From positions 5,806 to 69,805 of the forward strand of contig JBGPHC010000024.1 in NCBI GenBank assembly GCA_041484195.1: a stretch of DNA of 64,000 nt, in the 5' to 3' direction. The notes under the pieces are model-generated. The model was given only the letters and a program-made list of their open reading frames with translations. It made no database searches and had not been told where the DNA came from. The stretch's first letter is position 1, and each line of letters begins with the position of its first letter. Position numbers and translations under genes: made by a program. This DNA is from PSRI01 sp041484195 (lineage in GTDB: Bacteria > Bacteroidota > Bacteroidia > Chitinophagales > Chitinophagaceae). Positions 53,687 to 62,078 of the stretch are shown here, one piece after another.

Positions 53687-56257
53687 TTATTTTTTCGGGT
53701 CCAGGATATTATTGATCCGATCCAAAACATCCTGTAGATGGTATTGGGTCATTTTATCGGTAACCAGGGGAATTGCAGATTTAATTTCAATTCGGAGCGA
53801 TCTCAGGTTTCCTTTTAGTACCGAGATGATATCACTTCTCTTCACATCCATCATTGCCGCGGGGGTTCCAAAACTGAAACTAATTCCACCTGTAAAATTA
53901 GCAGGAAGTGGATTAATGATCTGGCCCATTCTTTCGATATAAGATTTTTGCAGGTTGCGCCGATATACATCGATGGGTTTTCTTCCCGCAAGTTCGGTCC
54001 AGATCCCATTCTTCAAGTCGCTCAGCATATCTGCAACTCTGTAAGCCTGGTTACCTAATTGGGATTCCATATTGATGAGCTTACTCATGGTGCTGCTGGC
54101 TATGAGACGGGCCAGGATATTGTCCTGCCTTGTTCCGATCAGTGAGATACCTGTATTGCCGATCCGGTTGAGAATATTATTATCGGCCAGCCAGCCCGGC
54201 GTCCGAAAGAGCTGCTTATTTAAAAAATCCATGGCTTCTTTCTGCGTGGCTTTTGGCACAAATTCATATACGGCGCCTTCCTGTTCCACCGTCTTGGGCG
54301 TTTCATAAATGCCTCCGATATTTTTCGCCACATGACCCATATAGCGGCCGAACTGATTTACCAGCTCGTTATACAGACTGGATAGATTCTCATAATCCTG
54401 ATTCTCCTGTTTTGTCCATTGTATCAGGTTGGGCAGGATGCGTTGGAGATTTTTGATTCCATAGGCGCCCGCTTTCATTGCATTATCTCCCAGATCTTCA
54501 CTTTGTGACCTTGGGTCATCGGGATTCAGTTCGGTACCAAACCAAAGTCGTTTATTTTTCAACCTTTCGATCGTAATCTTATTCAATATGGGCAGTTCCT
54601 CCTCTGAAGATTTGGCTTCGGGCAGGAATTTATATCCCCATTCGATGGCCCATTTGTCGTAGTCGCCAATCCTGGGGAATAGTCCCGATTCTGAAATACT
54701 GTCTTCCGGTTGTGCCACATAATTAAACCTTGCATAGTCCATGATAGATGGAGTATGGCCATTGGCTTCCACCCATTTTTTGTCACGCAATTTTTCAACA
54801 GGCACCGTGGAGCTGGAGCCATAGTTATGGCGAAGGCCGAGCGAGTGGCCCACTTCGTGCGATGATACAAAACGGATCAGCTCCCCCATCAGGTCGTCAT
54901 CAAATTCCATTTTTCTGGCCCTGGGGTCAACGGCAGCGCATTGAATGAAATACCAGTTTCTCAAGAGGCTCATTACATTGTGGAACCAGTTGATATGGCT
55001 TTCCAGGATCTGACCCGATCTTGGGTCATGAACGTTGGGTCCTTCGGCATTGGGGACTTCGGAAGGCTTATAAACAATAGCCGAGAACCGGGCGTCTTCG
55101 AGGCTCCATGTTGAATCTTCCCTCGGGCCGGGCGCCACCTTGCCTATAATAGCATTTTTGAAACCCGCTTTTTCAAAAGCCGACTGCCAGTCATTGACAC
55201 CCTGGATCAGGTAAGGAACCCATTTTTTGGGAGTGGCCGGATCAATATAGTAGATAATGGGATTTACGGGTTCAACCAATTCGCCTCGTTTATATTTCTC
55301 CATGTCTTCGGCCCTGGGCTCCAGTTTCCACCGGGTGATCATTTCTACTTCCTTCACACCCTGGGGGTTAGCGTCAAAATCGGTATAGCTCCTGGAAAAA
55401 TACCCGATACGGGAATCAAAATAACGGGGCTGCATGGGTTTTTCCGGCAACAATACCAGGGAACTGTTGATTTCGATGGTGAATAATACGCTGGCAGATC
55501 CCGAACCCAGGGAGGGCTGTGCGGGGAAAATGTTGCCACCGCCTTTGGAATAGGTCTTGACGGTCTTGATTTCGATATTCAGGGGATAGGACCGCACCGA
55601 TACAGGATAGGATTTATCGGATTGAAATCCTCCCACCTGGAAGATACTTTTGCTATTGCCCGAGAAGAAAAGCACGTCATTGTCGCCACTGATATAGTCT
55701 GTGATATCTATCAGATTGCTGCTGGAATCTTTTCCGAATGCTTTGATGTCGAATGATGCCACTATCGGCTGCACATTGGAATTCATTACGGCCTGATACA
55801 TGGGTCTGCTGGAGTCGCGTGACATCTCATCAAATGATATTTTCTTCAGGAATATTTTGTTGTTGGGTCCTTTTTCAAAACTGACCACATTATTTCCTAT
55901 CTGGTCTCCCGCATAACCTCTGATTGAATTGCGCATTCCTGCGGCCGATTTGGAGAGCCGGTTCACCACGAGAATATCCCTGCCCAGCAGGGAATCGGGT
56001 ATTTCGAAATAGTATTTGTCTTCAACCTTATGCACGCTGAATAAGCCTCTGTCACTTAAGGCTTTTTCGGTGATCACTTCGTTGAAGGGCCTGGGTCCTT
56101 GTTTCATGGGCGCGGATGCCGGCGCTTTCACAACCGGTTGCTGGTTTTCTGCCGGATTCACGGGTTTTTTTTGCTGGGCCTGCAGGGTTGAAGCGCAGAA
56201 GGCAAGCAGCATGGAGGCAGCAGCAATTGTTTTAGCTAACATCTGTTTGTTTGACAT
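53687..56257 (-). CDS. Secreted zinc-dependent metalloprotease (DUF5117/DUF4953 type)
   Basis: The ATG at 56257 gives 856 residues with a signal peptide (MSNKQMLAKTIAAASMLLAFCASTLQAQ). FNEVITEKALSDRGLFSVHKVED, PDSLLGRDILVVNRLSK and RGYAGDQIGNNVVSFE belong to the N-terminal DUF5118/DUF5117-type domains. The active site HEVGHSLGLRHN (near residue 466) is a metzincin-like HExxHxxGxxH zinc site. It probably degrades proteins in the periplasm or outside the cell. The SMVxxx Met-turn equivalent may be SIMDYARFNY. The upstream in-frame extension to 56368 lacks a signal sequence and is unlikely. Confidence 0.92.
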   Translation of the reverse strand: MSNKQMLAKTIAAASMLLAFCASTLQAQQKKPVNPAENQQPVVKAPASAPMKQGPRPFNEVITEKALSDRGLFSVHKVEDKYYFEIPDSLLGRDILVVNRLSKSAAGMRNSIRGYAGDQIGNNVVSFEKGPNNKIFLKKISFDEMSRDSSRPMYQAVMNSNVQPIVASFDIKAFGKDSSSNLIDITDYISGDNDVLFFSGNSKSIFQVGGFQSDKSYPVSVRSYPLNIEIKTVKTYSKGGGNIFPAQPSLGSGSASVLFTIEINSSLVLLPEKPMQPRYFDSRIGYFSRSYTDFDANPQGVKEVEMITRWKLEPRAEDMEKYKRGELVEPVNPIIYYIDPATPKKWVPYLIQGVNDWQSAFEKAGFKNAIIGKVAPGPREDSTWSLEDARFSAIVYKPSEVPNAEGPNVHDPRSGQILESHINWFHNVMSLLRNWYFIQCAAVDPRARKMEFDDDLMGELIRFVSSHEVGHSLGLRHNYGSSSTVPVEKLRDKKWVEANGHTPSIMDYARFNYVAQPEDSISESGLFPRIGDYDKWAIEWGYKFLPEAKSSEEELPILNKITIERLKNKRLWFGTELNPDDPRSQSEDLGDNAMKAGAYGIKNLQRILPNLIQWTKQENQDYENLSSLYNELVNQFGRYMGHVAKNIGGIYETPKTVEQEGAVYEFVPKATQKEAMDFLNKQLFRTPGWLADNNILNRIGNTGISLIGTRQDNILARLIASSTMSKLINMESQLGNQAYRVADMLSDLKNGIWTELAGRKPIDVYRRNLQKSYIERMGQIINPLPANFTGGISFSFGTPAAMMDVKRSDIISVLKGNLRSLRIEIKSAIPLVTDKMTQYHLQDVLDRINNILDPKK

Positions 56258-56569
56258 TAAATGTTCAATAATAGGGATGAAATTAGCGATTACAAAAAAT
56301 TCACAATTATTTTTCTTTGGGAGGACAAGAGGGTGTTTAAAAGGGGCTTGGCACCGATCGTACGACATAGATATTCAGAGGGTTTGGAGCCCCAAAAACT
56401 ATTGCCAGATTATGCTTGCAAATAAGAAATTTACTATATTGTGTATCCCAACTCAAAATTTTTTCTATGAATATTTGGAAGATATAACCACTTTTTTCAG
56501 TAGAATTGCTAATTCAAAAAATCACAAAACAAATCTTGTAAATTCTTAAATTCAAAAAAATCACGAGTC
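56258..56569. other. Divergent intergenic region before exbB
   Basis: These 312 bases between the metalloprotease and exbB start sites must contain both promoters. No exact TAnnTTTG was found; a partial TATATTG with an upstream TTG lies near 56420-56440. A small TTTGG/CCAAA hairpin is present near 56381-56395. No gene seen. Confidence 0.4.
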
Positions 56570-57436
56570 ATGGCTGAAACTAAACCAACTGTAACTGCAA
56601 CTGCTTCGAAGGCATCATCGACTTCAGTGCAACCACAGAAGAACAGTAACATCATTTCACTGGTAGCTCCGATTGTATGCATTATTGCAGGTTACCTAAT
56701 CTGGAGGTTTATACTGGGGAATGCTTCTGATTTTACCAAACCCGGCGAGGGATGGTTCTGGCCTCAGCACAGGGGACCAAAGGGCGCATGGAACAGGATG
56801 TACGAAGGTGGTATTATCGTTCCAATTCTTATCGGCATGTTCCTGATGGTGCTGGTATTTTCCATTGAGAGATTCCTGACGATCAACAGGGCAACCGGAA
56901 CGGGCTCTATTTCAGAATTCGTTAGAAAAGTTCAATATCATCTGGCTAATAGGAATGTTGACGCTGCTTTGGCAGAATGCGACAGGCAAAGAGGCTCCGT
57001 TGGTAATGTTATGAAAGCCGGCCTTCGCAGGTATAAAGAAATGATTTCAAATTCTGAACTCACTACCGATCAGAAAGTACTCGCGATACAGAAAGAAGTG
57101 GAAGAGGCCACTTCGCTGGAATTGCCAATGCTGCAAAAAAATCTCGTCTTTTTGTCAACCATTACTTCCGCAGCCACCCTGATCGCGTTGTTGGGAACGG
57201 TAATCGGTATGATCCGTTCATTCGCTTCCCTGGGTGAATCCGGTGGCGCGGGTGCGGCTACTGAACTGGCCATCGGTATCTCCGAAGCCTTGTATAATAC
57301 GGCTACGGGTATCGCTACAGCCGCCTTTTCCTTGGTCATGTACAATATATTCACGACCAAGATTGACGGCATTACCTATGGCATTGATGAATCGGGTTTC
57401 ACCTTGACACAGAGCTTTGCTTCCCTGTACAAATAA
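56570..57436 (+). CDS. exbB: ExbB/TolQ/MotA-family proton channel
   Basis: The 288-residue inner-membrane channel forms the proton-powered motor with ExbD. Hydrophobic segments lie at about residues 25-50 (IISLVAPIVCIIAGYLIWRFIL), 82-105 (GIIVPILIGMFLMVLVFSIERF), 198-226 (FLSTITSAATLIALLGTVIGMIRSF) and 240-262. The family signature LGTVIGMIRSFASLGESGGAGAATELAIGISEALYNTATGIATA is complete. The extra N-terminal helix is typical of Bacteroidota ExbB. It leads an exbB-exbD-exbD-tonB operon. Confidence 0.93.
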   Translation: MAETKPTVTATASKASSTSVQPQKNSNIISLVAPIVCIIAGYLIWRFILGNASDFTKPGEGWFWPQHRGPKGAWNRMYEGGIIVPILIGMFLMVLVFSIERFLTINRATGTGSISEFVRKVQYHLANRNVDAALAECDRQRGSVGNVMKAGLRRYKEMISNSELTTDQKVLAIQKEVEEATSLELPMLQKNLVFLSTITSAATLIALLGTVIGMIRSFASLGESGGAGAATELAIGISEALYNTATGIATAAFSLVMYNIFTTKIDGITYGIDESGFTLTQSFASLYK

Positions 57437-57502
57437 AGGTTCGGAAAGCGTATGGATTTATGGAGATTTTGCATCTTATATGTCAAGTTAAAATAGCTTA
57501 AA

Positions 57503-58174
57503 ATGCCAAAAGTTAAAATAGCGCGTAAGAGTACCTGGGTTGATATGACCGCTTTTGTGGATGTGGCATTCCTGATCCTCTCTTTCTTCATGATGGCGAC
57601 TAAATTCAAGCCGGATGAGCCGGTGGAAGTCAGCACTCCCACCTCGGTTTCAGCCAAGAAGGTAGCGGACAAAGACGCGTTCCTGGTGACCATTGACAAG
57701 GAGGGGAGGGTATTTGTGCAGATGGACGACCCGAATCTGAGGGAATCTATCGCCAAAAACCTGAATGAGACCCGTAAACTGGGGCTCACAGATGCCGACA
57801 TCAAATCCTTCAAAAATGCACCCAGTATCGGGGTTCCTTTTAGTCAACTTAAGAGCCTTCTGGCCATGGATCTTGAAGAGCAGAAAAAAGTGAAACAGCC
57901 GGGAATACCCGTGGATACTACGGGAGGGGAACTTTTATATTGGATACGTGATGCCACATCGGTATATGCCGGTAAGAAAACAAACTGGCTGATCAAGGCA
58001 GACTATGCCACCAAGTACCCGGTCATTCAAAATGTGCTGGACGCGTTTAAGAAAAATGACCTGAATAAATTTCAATTGATCACCAAATTTGAGGAAGCTC
58101 CTGTAGGAACTCCTCTTTGGGTAACCAGGCAAAAGCAGGTCCAGGGTGAGGCAGCGCCTCCGGCAAAGCCGTAA
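57503..58174 (+). CDS. exbD: ExbD-family biopolymer transport protein (first copy)
   Basis: The 223-residue protein has one N-terminal transmembrane helix (STWVDMTAFVDVAFLILSFFMMATKF, about 10-35) containing the conserved proton-carrying Asp in FVDVAFL. The periplasmic domain has VTIDKEGRVFVQMDD, WLIKADYATKYPVIQNVLDAFKKNDLNKFQLITKFE. It is longer than typical ExbD (about 140-180) because of an insertion around residues 100-150. It lies 66 bases after exbB. Confidence 0.9.
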   Translation: MPKVKIARKSTWVDMTAFVDVAFLILSFFMMATKFKPDEPVEVSTPTSVSAKKVADKDAFLVTIDKEGRVFVQMDDPNLRESIAKNLNETRKLGLTDADIKSFKNAPSIGVPFSQLKSLLAMDLEEQKKVKQPGIPVDTTGGELLYWIRDATSVYAGKKTNWLIKADYATKYPVIQNVLDAFKKNDLNKFQLITKFEEAPVGTPLWVTRQKQVQGEAAPPAKP

Positions 58175-58211
58175 AAAAATTGTAACTTTAATAATCTAAA
58201 AACCTAGTGTT

Positions 58212-58748
58212 ATGGCAGATTTAGATGTAGCGGAAAGTGGGGGGGGGCATAAGAAAGGCCCGGGTGTCAAAAAAGCCAAGAAACTCTCCACGAAAGTTGA
58301 CATGACACCCATGGTGGATCTGGGTTTTCTGTTGATCACTTTCTTCATATTCACCACCACCATGTCGCAGCCAACGGCCATGGATTTGATCATGCCCAAG
58401 GATACGGATAAACTGGATGAACAGACCAAGGTCAAGGAATCCGGCGCATTGACGATCATGATGGGTAAAGCAGATGGGGTGTATTATTATGAAGGACTCG
58501 ATCCTACAAAAATTCAGGCTTCCAGTTATAAGGCCATTCGGGACGTTATTCTGAATAAGAAGAAGAATACCAAGCCCGAAGACCTGGTAATAATCATCAA
58601 ACCCGATAATGACGCTAATTATAAGAATGTGGTGGATATTCTCGATGAGATGACTATCAGCGAGATCAAGAAGTATGCCATGGTGCCTGTTACGCCTGAT
58701 GAGTACAAACTGATCCAGGCTACGGAAGTCGCCAATGGGATTCAATAA
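58212..58748 (+). CDS. exbD: ExbD-family biopolymer transport protein (second copy)
   Basis: The 178-residue ExbD has the helix KVDMTPMVDLGFLLITFFIFTTTM (conserved Asp in MVDLGFL) near residues 29-52. The periplasmic domain (GALTIMMGKADGVYYYEG, DLVIIIKPDNDANYKNVVDILDEMTISEIKKYAMVPV) follows. It lies 37 bases after the first exbD. Two different ExbD in one operon suggests a heteromeric stator. Confidence 0.93.
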   Translation: MADLDVAESGGGHKKGPGVKKAKKLSTKVDMTPMVDLGFLLITFFIFTTTMSQPTAMDLIMPKDTDKLDEQTKVKESGALTIMMGKADGVYYYEGLDPTKIQASSYKAIRDVILNKKKNTKPEDLVIIIKPDNDANYKNVVDILDEMTISEIKKYAMVPVTPDEYKLIQATEVANGIQ

Positions 58749-58806
58749 AATGTTTTATGGAGTTGCAGACATTCTGCATCTCATACTTTAAATAACTAAT
58801 TAAGTC

Positions 58807-59634
58807 ATGGAAGTAAGCAAAATTTTAGGTTCTGATATTCTCGACATCATCTTCGATGGTCGGAATAAAGCCTATGGAGCTTATGAGCTGCGGAAAAAAT
58901 ATGCCAAGAGAATGGCGATGGCGCTGTTGATTACGGCTTCCCTCGCGCTTGGCCTGCTGCTTATTTCTTTTATTTCTGATAAACTGTCCGGAAATAAAAA
59001 AGCCTCAGTTGTACAGGTAAAAGAGGTAGAACTGGCTGACTTGAAGCAGGAGGAAAAGAATGAACCGCCACCCCCGCCGCCACCAAAGCCACCACCCCCG
59101 CCGCCTCAGATTGAAATGGCTAAGTTCACTCCTCCCAAAGTGGTGAAGGATGAAGATGTGAAGCCAGAAGAGGAAATGAAAGAGGTGGAACAGTTGAAGG
59201 ATACCAAGATTGGTATCATTAACCAGGAAGGTACAAAGGATGAAGGCGTTACGGCTCCGCCCGTGGAAGACAAGGGGGGTGTAGTGGAAGCACCCAAGGA
59301 AGATGAAAACAAAGTCTTTCAGAAGGTGGAAATCGATGCCCAATTCCCAGGAGGTGAGAACGCATGGAACAAGTATATCAAGAGAGAAATTGAAAGGTAT
59401 ATTGATGAATTGCAGGATGCCGGTCAGAACGGAACCTGCATAGTTCAGTTCATTGTTGACAAGGAAGGCAATATCAGCGACGTAGAAGCACTGACCATGA
59501 AGGGAACCAAGCTGGCGGAAATTTGTATAAACGCCATCAAGAAAGGACCCAAATGGACGGCTGCCGAACAAAACGGACGCAGGGTGAAAGCCTACCGCAA
59601 ACAACCGGTGACCTTCCAGATCGAGGAACAATAA
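58807..59634 (+). CDS. tonB: Energy transducer TonB (second copy)
   Basis: The 275-residue TonB opens MEVSKILGSDILDIIFDGRNKAYGAYELRKKYAKRM, paralogous to the TonB at 33931. One membrane helix (ALLITASLALGLLLISFIS) is followed by a pure-Pro run (PPPPPPKPPPPPPQ, about residues 80-95), a Glu-rich spacer, and a complete C-terminal domain (AQFPGGENAWNKYIKREIERY, CIVQFIVDKEGNISDVEAL, KGPKWTAAEQNGRRVKAYRKQPVTFQIEE). It closes the exbB-exbD-exbD-tonB set before a strong terminator. Confidence 0.94.
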   Translation: MEVSKILGSDILDIIFDGRNKAYGAYELRKKYAKRMAMALLITASLALGLLLISFISDKLSGNKKASVVQVKEVELADLKQEEKNEPPPPPPPKPPPPPPQIEMAKFTPPKVVKDEDVKPEEEMKEVEQLKDTKIGIINQEGTKDEGVTAPPVEDKGGVVEAPKEDENKVFQKVEIDAQFPGGENAWNKYIKREIERYIDELQDAGQNGTCIVQFIVDKEGNISDVEALTMKGTKLAEICINAIKKGPKWTAAEQNGRRVKAYRKQPVTFQIEEQ

Positions 59635-59659
59635 GAATTTCAAGAAATGAAATAATGAA

Positions 59660-59688
59660 ATCCCTGCAGGAATGCGGGGATTTTTTTT
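59660..59688 (+). terminator. Intrinsic terminator after tonB
   Basis: 9-bp stem ATCCCTGCA (59660-59668) / TGCGGGGAT (59673-59681) with one T-G wobble and a GGAA loop, then eight T. Confidence 0.82.
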
Positions 59689-59789
59689 ATGGAGGACCAG
59701 GGCCTGCGAGATGGGAGGAATCACCGGGTAAGGCCAGGGACCTCTTTGTGAAATATTTTCATTTTTGCATCTGATCATAAACGGGTTTT

Positions 59790-60317
59790 ATGATCGACAT
59801 ACTAACAGTAACGGCAAGCCGAAAAAGCGGTTCCAAAAGAACATGCCAAAATACCAAAGCAGACATGACGCCGATGGTGGATCTTGGATTCCTGCTCATC
59901 ACATTCTTCCTATTCAATGCTGTTATTAGCAAACCCCGGGTTCTTGAACTGCTGATGCCCGCCGAGGGTGATTCTACCGGGGCAGCGGAAAGCAGAACCC
60001 TTACCATCCTTCCCCAGGGGAATGAGGTGGTTTTCTGGTATGAAGGGAATCCGGATCGGGGCAATAGGCTTAATAAGGCGTACATGACTTCCGCACAAAA
60101 CAGCCTGCGGGAAGCAATCCAACTCAAACAAAAAAAATTGAGGATTCAATATGGCACAGACGAGGGGCTGATGGTGATCATAAAGCCGGGAGAAGAATGT
60201 TCCTACCAGGAATTGATAGCCGCCCTGGACGAAATGACCATCAATGCGGTCAGGAAATATGCCATCAGTTCCAAAGATTCAACAGATAAGAGATTGTTGT
60301 CGGTATGGCGGCCATAG
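59790..60317 (+). CDS. exbD: ExbD-family protein (third copy, beyond the terminator)
   Basis: The 175-residue ExbD has the helix KADMTPMVDLGFLLITFFLFNAVI (conserved Asp in MVDLGFL) and the periplasmic domain (TLTILPQGNEVVFWYEGNPDR, GLMVIIKPGEECSYQELIAALDEMTINAVRKYAISS). It is clearly paralogous to the copy at 58212. It is separated from tonB by a terminator and 100 bases, so it may be expressed on its own or only through read-through. Role may be a stator variant. Confidence 0.9.
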   Translation: MIDILTVTASRKSGSKRTCQNTKADMTPMVDLGFLLITFFLFNAVISKPRVLELLMPAEGDSTGAAESRTLTILPQGNEVVFWYEGNPDRGNRLNKAYMTSAQNSLREAIQLKQKKLRIQYGTDEGLMVIIKPGEECSYQELIAALDEMTINAVRKYAISSKDSTDKRLLSVWRP

Positions 60318-60355
60318 GCGAAACAGGCTCCTGATCTTTCTATCTCCTGTCAACG

Positions 60356-60363
60356 TAATTTTG
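60356..60363 (+). promoter_or_regulatory. Promoter element at the mnmE start codon
   Basis: TAATTTTG, an exact TAnnTTTG match, with only 4 bases (CCGC) before the ATG at 60368. This implies a transcript starting at or beside the ATG. Confidence 0.42.
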
Positions 60364-60367
60364 CCGC

Positions 60368-61747
60368 ATGCTGGGCAAACTATCGGGTTGGGATGATACC
60401 ATTGTGGCGCTGGCCACACCACCGGGCATTGGGGCAATCGGGCTGATAAGGCTCAGTGGTGAAGATGCCATCAGGATCGTCAATGAATTATTTCCTTCCA
60501 AGGATCTTGGCAGCCAGGCCTCACACACATTGCATGTTGGGTTGCTAAGAGATGGGGACACTGTGTTGGACGAGGTGGTGGTTGCTTTATATAAGGCGCC
60601 ACGATCCTATACGGGTGAAGATGTGGTGGAAATTTCCTGTCATGGATCCCCATTCATTCAGGAGCAGGTGATTAAAGCCAGTATTGCCAGGGGGGCCCGG
60701 CTGGCCAGGGCGGGAGAATTTACTCAGAGAGCATTCCTGAAAGGCAAACTCGATCTCACACAAGCAGAAGCCGTTGCCGACCTGATAGCTTCCAATACCG
60801 AAGCCTCCCAACAAACCGCGCTGCACAATATTCGTGGAGGATTCAGTCATGAGCTGCAAGAGTTGCGCGATAAATTGATTAGTTTTTCCGCGCTGATCGA
60901 ACTGGAACTCGATTTCGCTACGGAGGACGTGGAATTTGCCGACCGGGAAAAATTCTACCAGCTCATCAATGAAGCTGAACACACCACCAATCGTTTGTTG
61001 CAATCATTCAGGTTAGGCAATGTTATAAAGAATGGCGTGAGCGTGGCGATCGTGGGCAAGCCCAATGCCGGAAAATCCACATTGCTCAATACTTTGCTGA
61101 ATGAGAACCGTGCGATCGTGAGTGAGATCGCGGGAACCACCAGGGACACGATCGAGGAGTTGATCAATATTGACGGGATCCTGTTTCGCCTGATTGATAC
61201 TGCGGGTCTGCGTGAGGGTGATGACGTGATTGAAGCGATGGGTGTGGAGAGGAGTCGTGAAAAGATGCGGCATGCGGATCTGGTTGTCTATCTCTTTGAC
61301 TGCTCCACCGAATCACTTCATGAATTGAGAACCCAGGTAGCGGAATTGGAATTGATAAACAAAAATTATCTGTTGGTCGGCAATAAAGTGGACATGATGA
61401 GCGAAGCCGTGGCGGCTGATAAATTCGCGGGCATGGAAATTCTCTTCATATCCGCGAAGACCCATTATCATATTGACGAATTGAAACAAGTCCTGGTGCG
61501 GCAGGTGGTGCAGGGAGAGGTGGATACCGAGAGCACCATCATCACCAATACGAGGCATTATGCGGCGCTGCAGGAAGTGGCCAGATCCCTGGCCGATATC
61601 CGTCAGGGTCTCGATTCAAAAATTTCCGGCGATCTCCTGGCGCCCGACATTCGCCGCTGCCTCCACTTTCTCGGCGAGATCACCGGCGAAATCACCAATG
61701 AAGACAGGCTGGATTATATATTTAGTAAGTTTTGTATTGGAAAGTGA
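60368..61747 (+). CDS. mnmE: tRNA uridine-34 modification GTPase MnmE
   Basis: The 459-residue enzyme works with MnmG to add cmnm5/nm5 groups to wobble U34. The N-terminal folate-binding domain has DTIVALATPPGIGAIGLIRLSG and SYTGEDVVEISCHGSPFIQEQ. The G domain (about 215-380) has VAIVGKPNAGKSTLLNTLL, GTTRDTIEE, LIDTAGLREGDDVIE and LLVGNKVDMM. The C-terminus ends FCIGK with the catalytic Cys. All motifs are intact, so the accessory DNA downstream has not damaged the gene. Confidence 0.97.
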   Translation: MLGKLSGWDDTIVALATPPGIGAIGLIRLSGEDAIRIVNELFPSKDLGSQASHTLHVGLLRDGDTVLDEVVVALYKAPRSYTGEDVVEISCHGSPFIQEQVIKASIARGARLARAGEFTQRAFLKGKLDLTQAEAVADLIASNTEASQQTALHNIRGGFSHELQELRDKLISFSALIELELDFATEDVEFADREKFYQLINEAEHTTNRLLQSFRLGNVIKNGVSVAIVGKPNAGKSTLLNTLLNENRAIVSEIAGTTRDTIEELINIDGILFRLIDTAGLREGDDVIEAMGVERSREKMRHADLVVYLFDCSTESLHELRTQVAELELINKNYLLVGNKVDMMSEAVAADKFAGMEILFISAKTHYHIDELKQVLVRQVVQGEVDTESTIITNTRHYAALQEVARSLADIRQGLDSKISGDLLAPDIRRCLHFLGEITGEITNEDRLDYIFSKFCIGK

Positions 61748-61916
61748 TCAAGCCACGATAGATGCACGTTCCCTGCAGGGGATTTATTCTCACGGTAATT
61801 CATTTGGCTTTTATCTACTTTTCTTTGCCTTTAGTAGCCGTTTATTCGCTCCTAATCTGTTACTAAATCTTGTTTTTGAGATTCTCTTCATTTTGGTGGC
61901 CAGATTATGGGTCACA

Positions 61917-61966
61917 ATGATACGGTATGATACGTAATGATACCTAATTATACAGTATGATACGAT
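61917..61966. repeat. Five 10-bp-phased ATGATAC-type repeats
   Basis: Consecutive 10-mers: ATGATACGGT, ATGATACGTA, ATGATACCTA, ATTATACAGT, ATGATACGAT. The spacing is exactly one helical turn, and two junctions form the palindrome GTATGATAC. They lie 45 to 95 bases upstream of the kinase promoter's -33 element. This looks like an operator array for a DNA-binding regulator. Confidence 0.65.
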
Positions 61967-62011
61967 AGTTTCAACTTATACTAAGGGTAAACATGTAGAA
62001 GGCCTGGTATA

Positions 62012-62042
62012 TTGTAATAGTTGATTAAACTCGATATATTTA
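62012..62042 (+). promoter_or_regulatory. Likely promoter of the kinase operon
   Basis: TTG (62012-62014), a 20-base spacer and TATATTTA (62035-62042, one mismatch to TAnnTTTG), leaving a leader of about 30 bases before the kinase ATG. Confidence 0.45.
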
Positions 62043-62078
62043 TATCCCGCTTGAATATAAGACTACTGGCCTTAAACA

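Larger units (their letters stand above)
61748..62078. other. Non-coding boundary between core and accessory DNA
   Basis: These 331 bases separate mnmE from the kinase gene. They contain a CCCTGCAGGG palindrome followed by a TTTATTCT stretch (61771-61790, possible weak terminator), a T-rich stretch with no gene, the phased repeats and the kinase promoter. I looked for a tRNA, integrase or direct-repeat attachment site and saw none. Confidence 0.45.

Noticed and set aside
58221..58745. Long minus-strand open frame opposite the second exbD
   Set aside because: It mirrors a convincing ExbD gene in an operon; the antisense translation has no recognisable domain.
59005..59778. 257-codon minus-strand frame opposite tonB
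   Set aside because: It is the antisense of the Pro/Glu-rich TonB spacer, giving artefactual Trp/Phe-rich protein.
61771..61790. CCCTGCAGGG palindrome as terminator of mnmE
   Set aside because: The stem has almost no loop and the following tract is only T-rich; too weak to call on its own.
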